This document shows positions 46,749 through 57,132 of a stretch of DNA of 58,309 nt, in pieces. The stretch covers positions 1 to 58,309 of the forward strand of contig JBNGIQ010008311.1 in assembly GCA_049999765.1 (NCBI GenBank), in the 5' to 3' direction. A model generated the notes under the pieces. It worked only from the letters and a program-made list of their open reading frames with translations. It was not told the origin of the DNA and ran no database searches. The DNA comes from Phaeoceros laevis (Eukaryota > Anthocerotophyta > Anthocerotopsida > Notothyladales). Position 1 is the first letter of the stretch. Every line of letters starts with the position of its first letter. The translations under genes and the position numbers were made by a program.

Positions 46749-46985
46749 CTAGGATTGCCGTAAAGAAATCGATTGCAGCATCAAAGACCGTCGGCGGCTG
46801 TCAACTGGTCTTGGTGGACCAGACTCCAGGAAGGACTGGAGCTGCTTGCGCAGCTGCCTGATTTCCTTTTGCATGTCCTCCTTCTCACCCAAGTCAAAGA
46901 AATCACGATTCTCTCTGAGTTCGTCCAGAATCCTTTGTTGCTCAGTAGTTGAAAGTGTGACTTCGGGGTGGTTGTCATATTTGTC
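46749..46985 (-). pseudogene. KIN-12/15 kinesin stalk exon fragment
   Basis: An exon-like frame preceded by a good acceptor (ttttgcag, 46986-46993 on the minus strand) encodes DKYDNHPEVTLSTTEQQRIL...FFDLGEKEDMQKEIRQLRKQL and ends at a stop at 46749. KYxNHPEVTR....R.LEQLR....F...GER..L..EI..LR.QL is a recognisable motif of plant KIN-12/15-class phragmoplast kinesins. The motor domain and other stalk parts are not found in the neighbourhood. The last 25 residues after FLESG have no counterpart known to me. Likely a partial duplicate. Confidence 0.5.
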
Positions 46986-46993
46986 CTGCAAAA

Positions 46994-49040
46994 CCTGCCA
47001 CCCACAAAAGACAGGTGAGCTTCAGCTTGCCAGCGACTGCAGATTTTGTTCCAAAAGAGTTTTGAGAACTAGCAGAGACGAATAAGAGACACCCACTTAC
47101 TAGGTGTGACTGACCCGTGGTACTCCTTACCAGCCCATAGGCAGCCAGAATCTCTGTTGTATAGCTGGAACAACCACCAGGCAGGTAACCTAATGGCACG
47201 AAGACTTGCCAGCTTTTATATCCCGATGCGCTTGGGGCCTCTTGTCAGGCGTTACAGCATTGTGGCTGGTACCTGCCTCTCAGACCATCCTCCAATTGCC
47301 ATTTGTCTGACCATGAACCCCAACACCCCAAACGCTCACCCAACAGCATGAAATTTTACAGGATGAACACTTCTCTACTGAGGAAAGATGGGGTGAGGGA
47401 GAAGATTCAGCAAATCTGGGAGCAGGCTCAGACTTCTTCCCTCAGTTCCTATCAAAAGCTGATTTTAGACCAGAACTCTGTGACCTCTCCAAACCTCTAC
47501 GGGCAGGACAAGAGGAGCAAACAGACAAGAGGAGCAAACAGACAAGAGGAGCACACAGACCAGAGGAGATCGTTCTTGGGTGCACTGTGGAGCCCAAAGC
47601 CTGTCTGGGAGATCGTTCTTGGGTGCACCGTGGAGCCCAAAGCCTGTCTGGGCAATCGAGCTGATGGAAGTGGCAATCTACTGCCAGAAGGTTTTCTCAA
47701 ATTTGGTCACGAAGGTGACAAGCCAAGGTCACGAAGGTGACAAGATTGGAGCAGCTATGGATGAAGGCACAGAAACAGAAACCTTATAAGGAAGGTATTC
47801 AATCATCTAACATACTTGCCGAAGCCCTACGGCAAGCATTCCCCTCAGTTTAGCACTCCGAAAGAGACCAATTACGCAACCATGCAAAAACCGAAGCTCA
47901 GGTCAAACCTCTCACCTTTGAGATACTAGAAGACGTCAAGGAGAAGCGCCAGGCATGCAAATAGCAAGGAAAACAAGGCGCCGCATGAGTGGAAGAACCT
48001 GGCAAGCAACTTGAACCTTCCGCTGGTAGGCAACGCCGCCGCGGCAGCTGCTCAGTTGAACAAGATTAAACACACTCTGGTATGCAAAACTCCTCTATGG
48101 AAATGCTGGCAGCAGCACAAGCCTACAAAACAAATGAACACAACCAAAGACTCATGAGAACTGCAAACAATGTATAGTAGCAAATCTAAGCAGCAGAGAA
48201 CTGCAGAATTGGGCAACCTTCAAGCCAAGTTCAAATATACCGAAACCAGAATGGTTGATACACTCTCGGCTACAAGCTTCTGTTGGTCCTTGGAGCCCTT
48301 GCTGCAGCAACGGTAAGCGTAGAACCTAAGGTATACGCAATTCCCTCCAAAACTGTAGCAGCAAGTTGAAGATGAGCATGATGTGCCTTAAAGCCGCTAT
48401 TACTGCCAAATGGAATGGTGCGTTAGATATCCATCCAGAAAATCAACATCTTGTAAGAGCTTGCCCCAACATCTCAGGATAACAAGTCAGTAGTGCAGTT
48501 GGATCATAGGCAAGCAGGTGCAAATTTGTAGCTAAAAAAAATTCTAGAGCTAGTACTTATAGATCCGATCACTTGGTATGGAAAGCTACTAGCTACAACC
48601 CACAAGGGAGTCAGTACAACATGCAAGGGAGTTACAACATTCAAATCACAGTGTGTCACCAGTATGAAATAGTGTGTGTCAACAGTATGCAAGCTGTATG
48701 CAAGCTGAAATCTTTACAAATGATAAAAATCTGTACACAAATCCAAAAGCATCAGTTTGGATTATAAACCTGAATACACCTCTCAGGTGTTTCAACCTAA
48801 CCCTTGAGGTCCTTTCAAATACTCGTAGTGCTGTCGACTAAAAGCATTAGGAGCCTCCTTTGCATGCGGTCTGTTGAGAGTTTGCAAAGGCCGCCTCTCC
48901 TCATCAGGACCTGCATCCACTCTAGTCTGTTAGCCTGGTTCACCTGGTTCTCATCTCCTCCAGCACTTGCTTGAGTCTGTTGTACTGGAGCACCGGCTGG
49001 AGTCTGCACTCCAGCATTTGTTCTCTCCAGCATTTGTTCT
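46994..49040. repeat. Gene-poor DNA with tandem duplications
   Basis: No gene recognised. (acaagaggagcaaacag)-type repeats occupy 47509-47560. A 43-bp unit gagatcgttcttgggtgca... is doubled at 47566 and 47609. ggtcacgaaggtgacaag is doubled near 47706 and 47729. From 47800 to 49040 the DNA is unremarkable with frames under 90 codons. Confidence 0.6.
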
Positions 49041-49117
49041 CTTGAATGATAACAATCTATTAGGTGCTTTTCCCACATGATGTGGGAAGAGCACCTGATA
49101 GATTGTTATCATTCAAG
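49041..49117. repeat. Near-perfect 38-bp palindrome at the end of the LRR copy
   Basis: Arms 49041-49078 (cttgaatgataacaatctat...) and 49080-49117 are reverse complements with two mismatches and one centre base. The right arm is LRR coding sequence (LNDNNLSGAL... on the minus strand), and the left arm is its inverted copy. The LRR frame ends within this structure. Confidence 0.92.
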
Positions 49118-50278
49118 TACATATCAAGCATGGAGCTGCAGTTTCCTAGTGATGATGGCATGATACCAGTCACCTGTGTGGAAACCACATCAAAATGCTG
49201 CAAGTCTTTGAGTTGGCCAAGCTCCTTGGGAATGAATCCGGTGATCATGCTTCTCCTTGCACCATGCGAAATCCCAGCGCTAGAGCTTGCAACTTTTGGC
49301 AAGAGGCACCCTCAATCATGATGTCATTGTAACGAATGTCCACTTCCAACAAGTTGGAAAGGTTACCTATTGCCCTAAGTATGGGTCCTGTTAATCGATT
49401 GAATGACACACTAAAATATTCGAGGGAGCTGGGCAAGTGGGTCGGAATACTCCCTTCCAATTCGTTGTAAGCAAGACGGTTAGATGCCAGGTCCAGAACC
49501 TTGAGCTCCTTCAACGATCCCCACCACGCAGGTATGGGTCCTGTCAGGTTAGCATAAGACAAGCGCAAGAGGGTGGGGGAAGAACAGTTTGCCAAGGTAT
49601 CGGGGATGGTGCCATTCAGCCCCTGGGTGATTGCCCATGGCCATCCGACGCCATGCCCAGCTCCAGAGAACGCAGCTTGTTGCATCGCCCCAACGCCGAC
49701 GGGATGGGTCCCGAAAAATCGTTGCTCCTCAGTGACAGGACTTCCAACCTCGACAGAGTCCCGATCGAATCAGGCAGAGTGCCCGACAAGAGGTTGCTGC
49801 TGAGGTCCAGTGACACCATACTACTCACTCCAGAGCTGCCGTTTCCCGCTATGCGGACGTCGGGAAAGCTGCCCTTGAAGCTGTTGAAAGAGAGGTTGAG
49901 GTGACGGAGAAATGGCATACTGCTGAAGAGCATCGGCGTGAGAGTACCATGAAGCCCCTCGCCTGGCAGCTCCAGACCAACCACTCTTTCACCACCACCG
50001 GCTGCACAGGCCACTCCTTTCCAGCTGCACACATCTCGCGACGCTCGCCAGGAAGCTAGAGCTCCTTTAGGATCCCCCACCACCTCCTGCTTGAATGTGG
50101 TGAGAATGCGCCTCTGTTCTGAAACCAATGCATCGATATCGTCATCCGAAACCGCGGCAGCAACCACGCCGCTATGCATATGCCAGCGTGCGCAGCTCCA
50201 CAGCACAAGGGCGATGGCAGCAGGAATGAAGAAGCGTAAGGGAAGAGGTGCCATCTTAGCAAACTTGCTTGTGCGCAT
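49060..50278 (-). pseudogene. LRR receptor-like protein, frameshifted and truncated
   Basis: The 5' part (50278-about 49650) encodes a signal peptide (MAPLPLRFFIPAAIALVLW after a short leader), an LRRNT cap (ASWRASRDVCSWKGVAC) and the first leucine-rich repeats (LRHLNLSFNSFKGSFP, VSLDLSSNLLSGTLP, LEVLSLRSNDFSGPIP). The frame shifts near 49640-49660, continuing as NGTIPDTLANCSS...LTGPIPAWWGSLKELKVLDL to about 49270, then shifts again into TGFIPKELGQLKDLQHFDV...LDMYLNDNNLSGALP and ends at a stop at 49060 in the palindrome. No transmembrane or kinase region follows. This is a leucine-rich repeat receptor of the PSY1R/PSKR or RGF-receptor kind by general shape; subfamily is not clear. Two frameshifts and the truncation show it is dead. 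Confidence 0.8.
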
Positions 50279-50966
50279 GCATCAAACGTCGATATAGCAA
50301 GCAAGCGCAAACGACAACGTTAACCCGACGCTTGACCAGCTAGCGGGCGCCTTCTTATATTCATGAATATAACGCTCAACTCTTCATACATGTATCTGGA
50401 CTCCAACAGAATTCGAACTTGGAAGTCTTATCCTCTAGGTCCTGAAGGAAGTCCTTCAAGGTCGAATTACTGCTGCGCGGCTAGCTGACCAGTCTGGATC
50501 AGATACATGTAGCTGTGTGATCTACATATGTTTATATCAGCTCGTCTACCATACACAAGGCACATGGTTAGAAAAGGAGAATTTATGTTCATGAAACTAG
50601 GCCGAACAACAGCATTCGTATAGGTAGTAGTATTTGCTGGATCCAACTGCGCTGCGCTCTTGAAGCTCTGTTGTTGTGCGGCTCGTCATAAGCAAATTGA
50701 ATGTTTTGTTTCACTACTCTTTTCCTCTGAGCGGTCACTGTCGCAGATCTCCCCTTTAGCACTCTTGCGCAGAGCCTGTATGCTGGTACATATGTGCGAC
50801 TTGAATTGGAGGGTACAATTAAGGATGAAAGAGGCTGTGGATAAGGCCCGAACAGTCCGTAAAAGAGCTGTGCAGCCTGAAGTGGGTGACATGGGGCCAT
50901 AAGAACAGGAAGCTATCCAGAAGAGATCGCAGCTACCTTGAAAGTGAATTTCTGGAGGGTTTCAAG
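50279..50966. other. Intergenic region with hairpin and tRNA-like B-box
   Basis: Contains the promoter regions of two divergent loci. On the minus strand 50470-50405 reads ccttgaaggacttccttcagg, a self-complementary hairpin, followed by aagttcgaattctg, which resembles a pol III B-box. No cloverleaf with proper acceptor stem could be folded by eye. Confidence 0.35.
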
Positions 50967-53900
50967 ATGAGGAGGCAATTCGGACTCATGTTAGCCAGAT
51001 TTTGTCAGAGCCGGAGCCGGACAGGAATCCTGTCCGAGGCTCCGATGTGTTCCAGCTACTGGTTAATAGAGTCGTGTTTGCAATGGTGCTGCCATGAAAG
51101 CTTATGAGTTTTCTTTCACAAGCCAATAGCTAAGTTGCTGAGCAGACACATTGAGCTGCCGCCTCTTGCATTCTTGTGTCTGATGCAGATGCAGAAACGA
51201 CAGTTACTCGTACAATCTGACGTGCAGGTAGGAAGGTTTTCAGTATGGAGATGCCTTGTTCTTGGTCCCTTTTGCTTAAACTATTTCTTACTCTTATCAG
51301 CTTGTCGTGTGCTGGATTTGGAGCAGACCGGCAATGAAAAATTCAAGGCAGCTAGAGAGGCAGCACTGATGGGGGGCGGCGAGGCTAGGATTTTGAAGCA
51401 GCACAAAACCGGAAAGGTAGTCTACTTTTTAGCATTCTGCATGGCATGCTGGAATGGTCTTGTCGTGATTAGTATGAAGGTATGTGCTAGAGCACATTCT
51501 GTTCGGGTGGTAAAGTTGTGGACTTGTCTTGAAGTGCAGCTGACAGCACGGGAGAGGATCTCCGTGCTCTTGGATGAAGGCTCTTTCTATGAAACTGGTG
51601 CGACATATAGTAGATGCTGGCCATAGTTTTAGTTCTTGGTATCACGTATATACCTCAAATGGAGCTAGTGCAAGAAAAAGGAGTGTGCTGTCTGGAAACA
51701 TTGCAATAACTGGCAATTGGACTACTGCTGCTGTTGTGTTAGGTATGCTAGTGCAGCATCGGTGCAACGACTTCAGCATGGCCGCAAAGCGAATACCTGG
51801 AGATGGTGGGGGCTCTCGGTCCTGTTCCCTGACTGATACATCTTGTTCACGTTTCTTTCATGTGCATGGCTGCTGGAAGTTGTCCAGCATTAGAAATGAT
51901 ATGGTCGGATTGTGTCCAAGCTAGTCTGTCAAGGGCAGGTTGTGTTTCGATAGCCTGCATTTTGATGTGTCGATTTTCTGCCTAACAAACATTCTGGACT
52001 CAGGTGTGGTAACTGGCTCTGGCACAATACATGGACGGTTAGTATACTGCAGCTTATGTTTATTCTATGAGGAGAAGATCAAGGCAGTAACTTAGCTCTA
52101 TGAAAAACAGATTTTGCTTTGGGTTGATTGCCTGATCGCTGGCTGGCTGTACCTGCTGGTGCCTACCAGGCAGGTGTTCATATTTAGTTGGAGGCAGCCT
52201 CTCTGAAACGCACGCTCAAAAAATATGCAAGGCATGTAAACATCCTGTCTATTCTCTGTAGGATGTTTTAAGTTCAGAAGCACAGAGATCTTATGAGCTT
52301 AACCTCCTCACGTTCTTGCAGATACTGGAGAAAGCCATGGCTGCCGGTGCTCCGGTAGTGACTTTTATTTTTTTGCGGCTGGAATCTCATAAGTCTTTCT
52401 AGTGCTTCTTTGTTGTACTGAAAGGTCCTCTTTCTGGAATGAAGGTCATTGGTTTGAATGATTCTGGGGGTGCGCGCATTCAAGAGGGTGTGGTGTCACT
52501 TGCAGGATATGCTGACGTCTTTCAGGTTGTAACTTATCCACATGTGGGCGGATTGTAAATCAGTCTCTTTAGGAGCATCTGATACATGACCACCTTTATA
52601 TTTATGATATTCAGAATTTGCCTTCCAACTTTATTTTTCATGAGTGTTGTCTCACTTTGAGCCGTTCTTCTGCTAGCAGAGGAATGTTCTGGCATCTGGC
52701 AAATTCGCTTATGATGGGTCCTTGTGCTGGTACCAAATTCGTTTGATTAGCGCCACTGGTACTTATTCACCTCTCATTAGGACCCAGTTTGAAATGTTAA
52801 AATTTTCCTCTATGCAGGTGGAGCTGTATACTCACCAGCGCTCACAGATTTTGTTTTCATGGTAGGTAAATCTATTGGCAAATAAAAATTAGCCGTTTGC
52901 CTAACTGAGCTGCGAGTTTGTGAGGATCTCCCAAATTTGGATGTAAGTTGGAGCTGTTGACGGGTGCTTGCAGGTTCGTGGGACTTCTCACATGTTTGTA
53001 ACTGGTCCAGACGTGCTGAAACAGGTCACTCAAGAAGATGTCACACAGGTTCTTTTCTGCTCATGAATTTGCATTTGAGAGGGAATCATCCTACTGCTGT
53101 TTCCTTTTGCACAAGCCAGACTAGAATTTGTAAACAACTTTGAGGTCATTCCTTGCAGGAATTTTTAGGTGGCGCCAGTGTTCACACAAAAAGGTCAGGA
53201 GTTGTGCATGGTGCATTTAACAATGATCTTGATGCCCTGGCGAGGTACTTGTCAACAGCAGTAGGATTCCTCTTGTATTAAGCTGTTTGCAAACGACTTT
53301 TCCATTAGAATGACAGTCTATCCAATCGTGGCAGTTGAGTATAGCCTGGGTTTCATGAACCAGAATACGAGAGCTGACGGGCTTTCTGCCTTCAAGTAAT
53401 CGGTCACCTCCTCCCGTGTGGCTCACGTCGGACCCAGTGTAAGCAGTGCCATACTACATTTTTGGTGTCAGGCCCGTGTGCAAGCTGAAGATGTGGCCTC
53501 CGTGTTAGCAATATGCACTCATGAGTTTTTGGCTTGCCATTTGCAGGGACAGGAAGACAACGTCGTTTGACTATCTTGTTCCAGGAGATAGCAACACACC
53601 ATATGACATGTTTGAAGCATTGGAAAAAGTAAGCTGTCATTTTTATTGATGTAACCGCATGCTCTATGTTATGTGCAGAAATACCCATGGTCTGAGTAAC
53701 GCTGCACTTTTTGTCTGGCTGTGTGCTAAGCAGCTATCTGTGCTTCATGTCAGTTGGTAGATGATGCTCACATTTTTGAGATCATGCCAGAATATGCACG
53801 AAACATAATTGTGGGATTTGCGGTATGTACAATAATCATTCTATCTGTTATGAATATGAAGTGTCTGTGAATGTCGTTATTGAACTAATAAATATGTGCC

Positions 53901-55087
53901 GGTGTGTATGGGTAACTACACATTCACAGACAGTGGCAACCACTCTGCATGTAATGTGCAGAGGATGAATGGTGAGACTGTGGGACTAGTTGCAAATCAG
54001 CCACTAGTTGGGGCTGAGTGCCTTGATATTGATTCATCGGTGAAGGTAGTCACAGCAAAAAACAGTCCATTCACTCTGGTTCGGTTGTTCATTTCACGAA
54101 AAAGTGTCACTGTCCCCAGCACCCCAAATGATGTAGCTTTTATACGCAGGCAGCCAGGTTTGTGCGATTCTGCGACTGTTTTAACATCCCTATTGTGACA
54201 TTTGTTGATGTCCCAGGATTCCTTCCAGGTGAGTTCCCTTGCTCTCATATGGTCTACGAATTTGTGTTCCAAACCCTTCAGATTCCTACATCTCTGCGAC
54301 TGATCTCTGGCTCATTCTCTTGTAGCTGACTAAACATAGCGGCATAGTGTATTATGTTCTGAACACAATAAACTTATTGAATACAGGAGTAGCTCAGGAA
54401 CATGGAGGCATTATCAAGCATGGTGCGAAGCTCCTTTATGCTTTTGCGGAAGCCACTGTCCCTAAAATCACTGTCATCACTCGGAAGGCTTATGGTGGTG
54501 CAGATGACGGTATTGAAACTTTGACCCTTGCACGTGCTTTCATATCTTGCAACCTCCTCCATATCTGCACCTGACACTTACCAACCTCGCAGTGATGAGT
54601 TCCAAGCATTTGCGAGGCGATGCAAACTTTGCCTGGCCAACTGCGGAGATTGCTGTCATGGGTGCAAAGGTGTGCATCAAGTCCTGATCGCTGTGCCATG
54701 GAAGGTTCACCTTGCTCTGTATGAAACTGTATCTTTTAAGAGCACTCACAGTCATTGCGTGTGAACTGAGGACAGGGTGCTGCTGAAATCCTCTACAAAG
54801 CACGAAAGGACGTGGAGAGCGCTGTTAAAGAGTACGAAGAAAAGTTCAATAACCCCTATGTTGCTGCCAGTCTGGGCTCTGTGGATGCAATCATCATGCC
54901 TCATGACACGCGTCGTCACATCTTGATTTAAAGTCTCTCAAAGGGAAGGTATGCTACTGAGGTCGCCTACTTGAGTTTCACAAGCTCCTTTCAACTGTGG
55001 AATCTTCAACTAAAGACGCTCCTGTGATTTCCGTGGGTGCAGATTTTGACAAACCCTCCAAAAAAACATGATAACTGCCCCCTTTAG
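50967..55087 (+). pseudogene. PCCB: Propionyl-CoA carboxylase beta chain, near-complete but with frame lesions
   Basis: Nineteen exons can be followed: 51327-51416, 51540-51597, 51743-51805, 52004-52037, 52170-52231, 52322-52354, 52445-52525, 52680-52729, 52818-52861, 52974-53048, 53159-53244, 53547-53628, 53754-53822, 53962-54045, 54150-54228, 54387-54509, 54593-54669, 54776-54948 and 55043-55087. They spell the carboxyltransferase almost whole ([90 protein letters not shown], final KKHDNCPL). Pattern is PCCB, not MCCB. The likely start is ATG 50967 (MRRQFGLMLARFCQSRSRTG, mitochondrial-type); the link to 51327 is unresolved. Three lesions break the frame: a loss near 52190 removing the QDFTVF region, a loss near 52700 in the GVIPQI region, and one missing base near 54924. 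Exon 5 ends with a GC donor. In the cell PCC makes methylmalonyl-CoA in mitochondria. Assembly indels could imitate this decay. Confidence 0.85.
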
Positions 55088-55279
55088 GATGTATGACTCG
55101 TAATTCATAGGTCGGGGGGCAGCCGTGTCTGCGCGACAAAGGCTGACTGAGCACCTGAGCACCTTTGTTCACAAACGACCTGGGTTTTCAGACAATCCCC
55201 AGTGAAGGATGCCTGGCCTTCGTACAATGTATTTCACGCCGCTGGAGGAGGTGTTTCCTATTGCAGGCCGGCAAGCAGG

Positions 55280-55480
55280 ATGAGTGCAATTTGGACAGAA
55301 TTATCTGAAGCTTTAATGGAGAACGTACTGCTGCTCCTTCCAGCCGCCAGCCAAGCTCGCTTCTGCACTGTGTGCAAGCCGTGGAGCCTGGAGGAAGCTG
55401 ATGAGCGTCCACCGTCCGCATGCGCAATGCCCACCGGGTTCACCGTCCCGGGTTCCTGTTCGTATAGCGCGGCAAAGTGA
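55280..55480 (+). pseudogene. F-box domain fragment
   Basis: A 66-codon frame begins MSAIWTELSEALMENVLLLLPAASQARFCTVCKPWS. The W.eLpe.l.e.vL..LP..s..r...VCk.W pattern is an F-box, the Skp1-binding domain of SCF ubiquitin ligases. The frame ends 20 codons later with no kelch or LRR part. Remaining bases to 55860 may hold decayed exons but I recognise none. A short F-box gene is possible; a remnant is more likely. Confidence 0.55.
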
Positions 55481-55856
55481 ACCTTTCAAGCATAACCCGA
55501 ATTACAAGCGGTTCCGTTGGGAGGGATCGTGCGAAGGATGACGGGCGAAAGGTCAGGCGAGCCGACGCGCTCGCGAGGCTGTGAGCAGAATAGCAGACTG
55601 GCCTGACACTTTGCAGCTGCAGAATCCGGAGCCCGGGATATTTGGCAAGGAGGACTTGGACTGTTGGCAATCATATAGGGACGAAGAAATTGTACATTGA
55701 CGTATAACGGGCTTACATTCCTGCTGATCGCGTATGTGATTTTATTGCAGGTGAGAAAGCAAATCCCTGCTTTCCCACCATCTTCTGCAGGATGAGTCAT
55801 TGGGCTCAGACCGTGGACACGAATAACCGAGTTAAGACGACACACAGGGATGTGAG

Positions 55857-56730
55857 GTGACAGTCTACCATTGTCAATATGGGCATGTTGACCGTCGGGC
55901 AGAGGCTGCGAGGTTAGCTTTGGCAGCTCCAGTTGTGAGGCCCAAAACAGGACCAGGTAGCAGACGTCCGAAGAAGAGTAAGAAGCGCGGATGTAGACCT
56001 CTTCCGATTTGTTGTGACAAGGTTACTCAAATGGCCTGACGTAGTGGAATTGAGGCTGCATCACCGTTTTCACACTGATGCAACAGGTGAATTTTGTCAT
56101 GGAGACTTCATGCCTGGTCCCCAATCACATGCTGCAGGGCTAGCCCCTGCTTTGTCACAAGAGGAGAGACGATGGGTGCAGCACAAGCTGTTGTTTCAAG
56201 TACTAAAACTCGGATACAATTGGACCATGAGGAGGAAGTGAATGAGAAACGAAGGACGAATCCAGGTTACAAGTTTGCCAGAGATGATTTCTTGACACCC
56301 AAGGATATCCAGAATTTGGAAGCTCATGCCTCATCTGTTAGGTCTCATGATCAGTCACAAGACACAGAAACACTTCAACTTCTGCAGCCAGCGGGATGCC
56401 ACAAGCAAGTTGAAGAAGCCATTCATGAAGATCGAGTTATGTCATTGAGGTGAGTGCTCACAAGCAAGTTGAAGAAGCCATTCATGAAGAGAGTGATGTC
56501 ATTGAGGTGAGTGCTCACGATCAGGTTGAAGAAGCAAATCGTGAACAGAGTGATGTCGTGGAGGTGAGTGCTCACGAGGTTAGTTAGGAAGTCTCTGGTG
56601 AAGGAGCTATGACTCAGTTGAGTTGTATGTTGGAACGCTTACAAGCCATAGTCAGGAGGCAACCTCAGCTTCTCCAGCATGCTCATGAACTTATGATAGG
56701 TGTTCTTAGGAAATTGAAGAGCATTTAGGC
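55857..56730 (+). pseudogene. MULE/FAR1-like transposase remnant
   Basis: The plus strand encodes VYHCQYGHVDRRAEAARLALAA, a basic linker (RRPKKSKKRG), VVELRLHHRFHTDATGEFCHG, AGLAPALSQEERRWVQHKLLFQVLKLG and NEKRRTNPGYKFARDDFLTPKDIQNL, in frames that change at least three times and contain stops (for example 56038). This is the N-terminal DNA-binding part of a plant MULE-type element. A tail at about 56605-56730 (MLERLQAIVRRQPQLLQHAHEL) resembles the ORF at 25637. Between them, three 57-59 bp tandem units (56399, 56459, 56516) code VEVSAHxQVEEAxxE. No catalytic DDE region is present, so the element is dead. Confidence 0.65.
56399..56575 (+). repeat. Tandem coding repeat, 57-59 bp x 3
   Basis: Units start at 56399, 56459 and 56516 and end gaggtgagtgctcac. 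Units 2 and 3 are 57 bp apart, keeping frame as a 19-residue acidic repeat. It sits within the transposase remnant. Confidence 0.85.
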
Positions 56731-57132
56731 TGATATTGTAAAGGAGGGCTTGGCCAGCACCCAGCATATGGTGCCCGATGTTGTCAGAGACAATTCCACT
56801 AAGCGGAAACGAGCTTCAACATGATCGTGGCATCACTGAGCTTGCTCTTCAACTGTGGTTCGATGAGCTTACTCTTCAACTGTGGTTCGTTCACCGGAGC
56901 CAGGATGTCTCAAAGAAACGTTGTGCGTTCTCTCTTTCTTATCCTGTGAGAATGTTTTTCGGGTTCCGCGTACCGTAGCCCATGAGATCGTTTTTCAGGT
57001 CCTGCGTACTGTTCGTCATGAACTGGAGCCGTTGGGTTCGTGCCGGATTTCGCGAGGTTCGCAAAAAAATAAACCTCGCGAAAAAATAATCAAACCTTTG
57101 CAGTTCGGGACCAACTGCGCTTGCCCCCGTCT

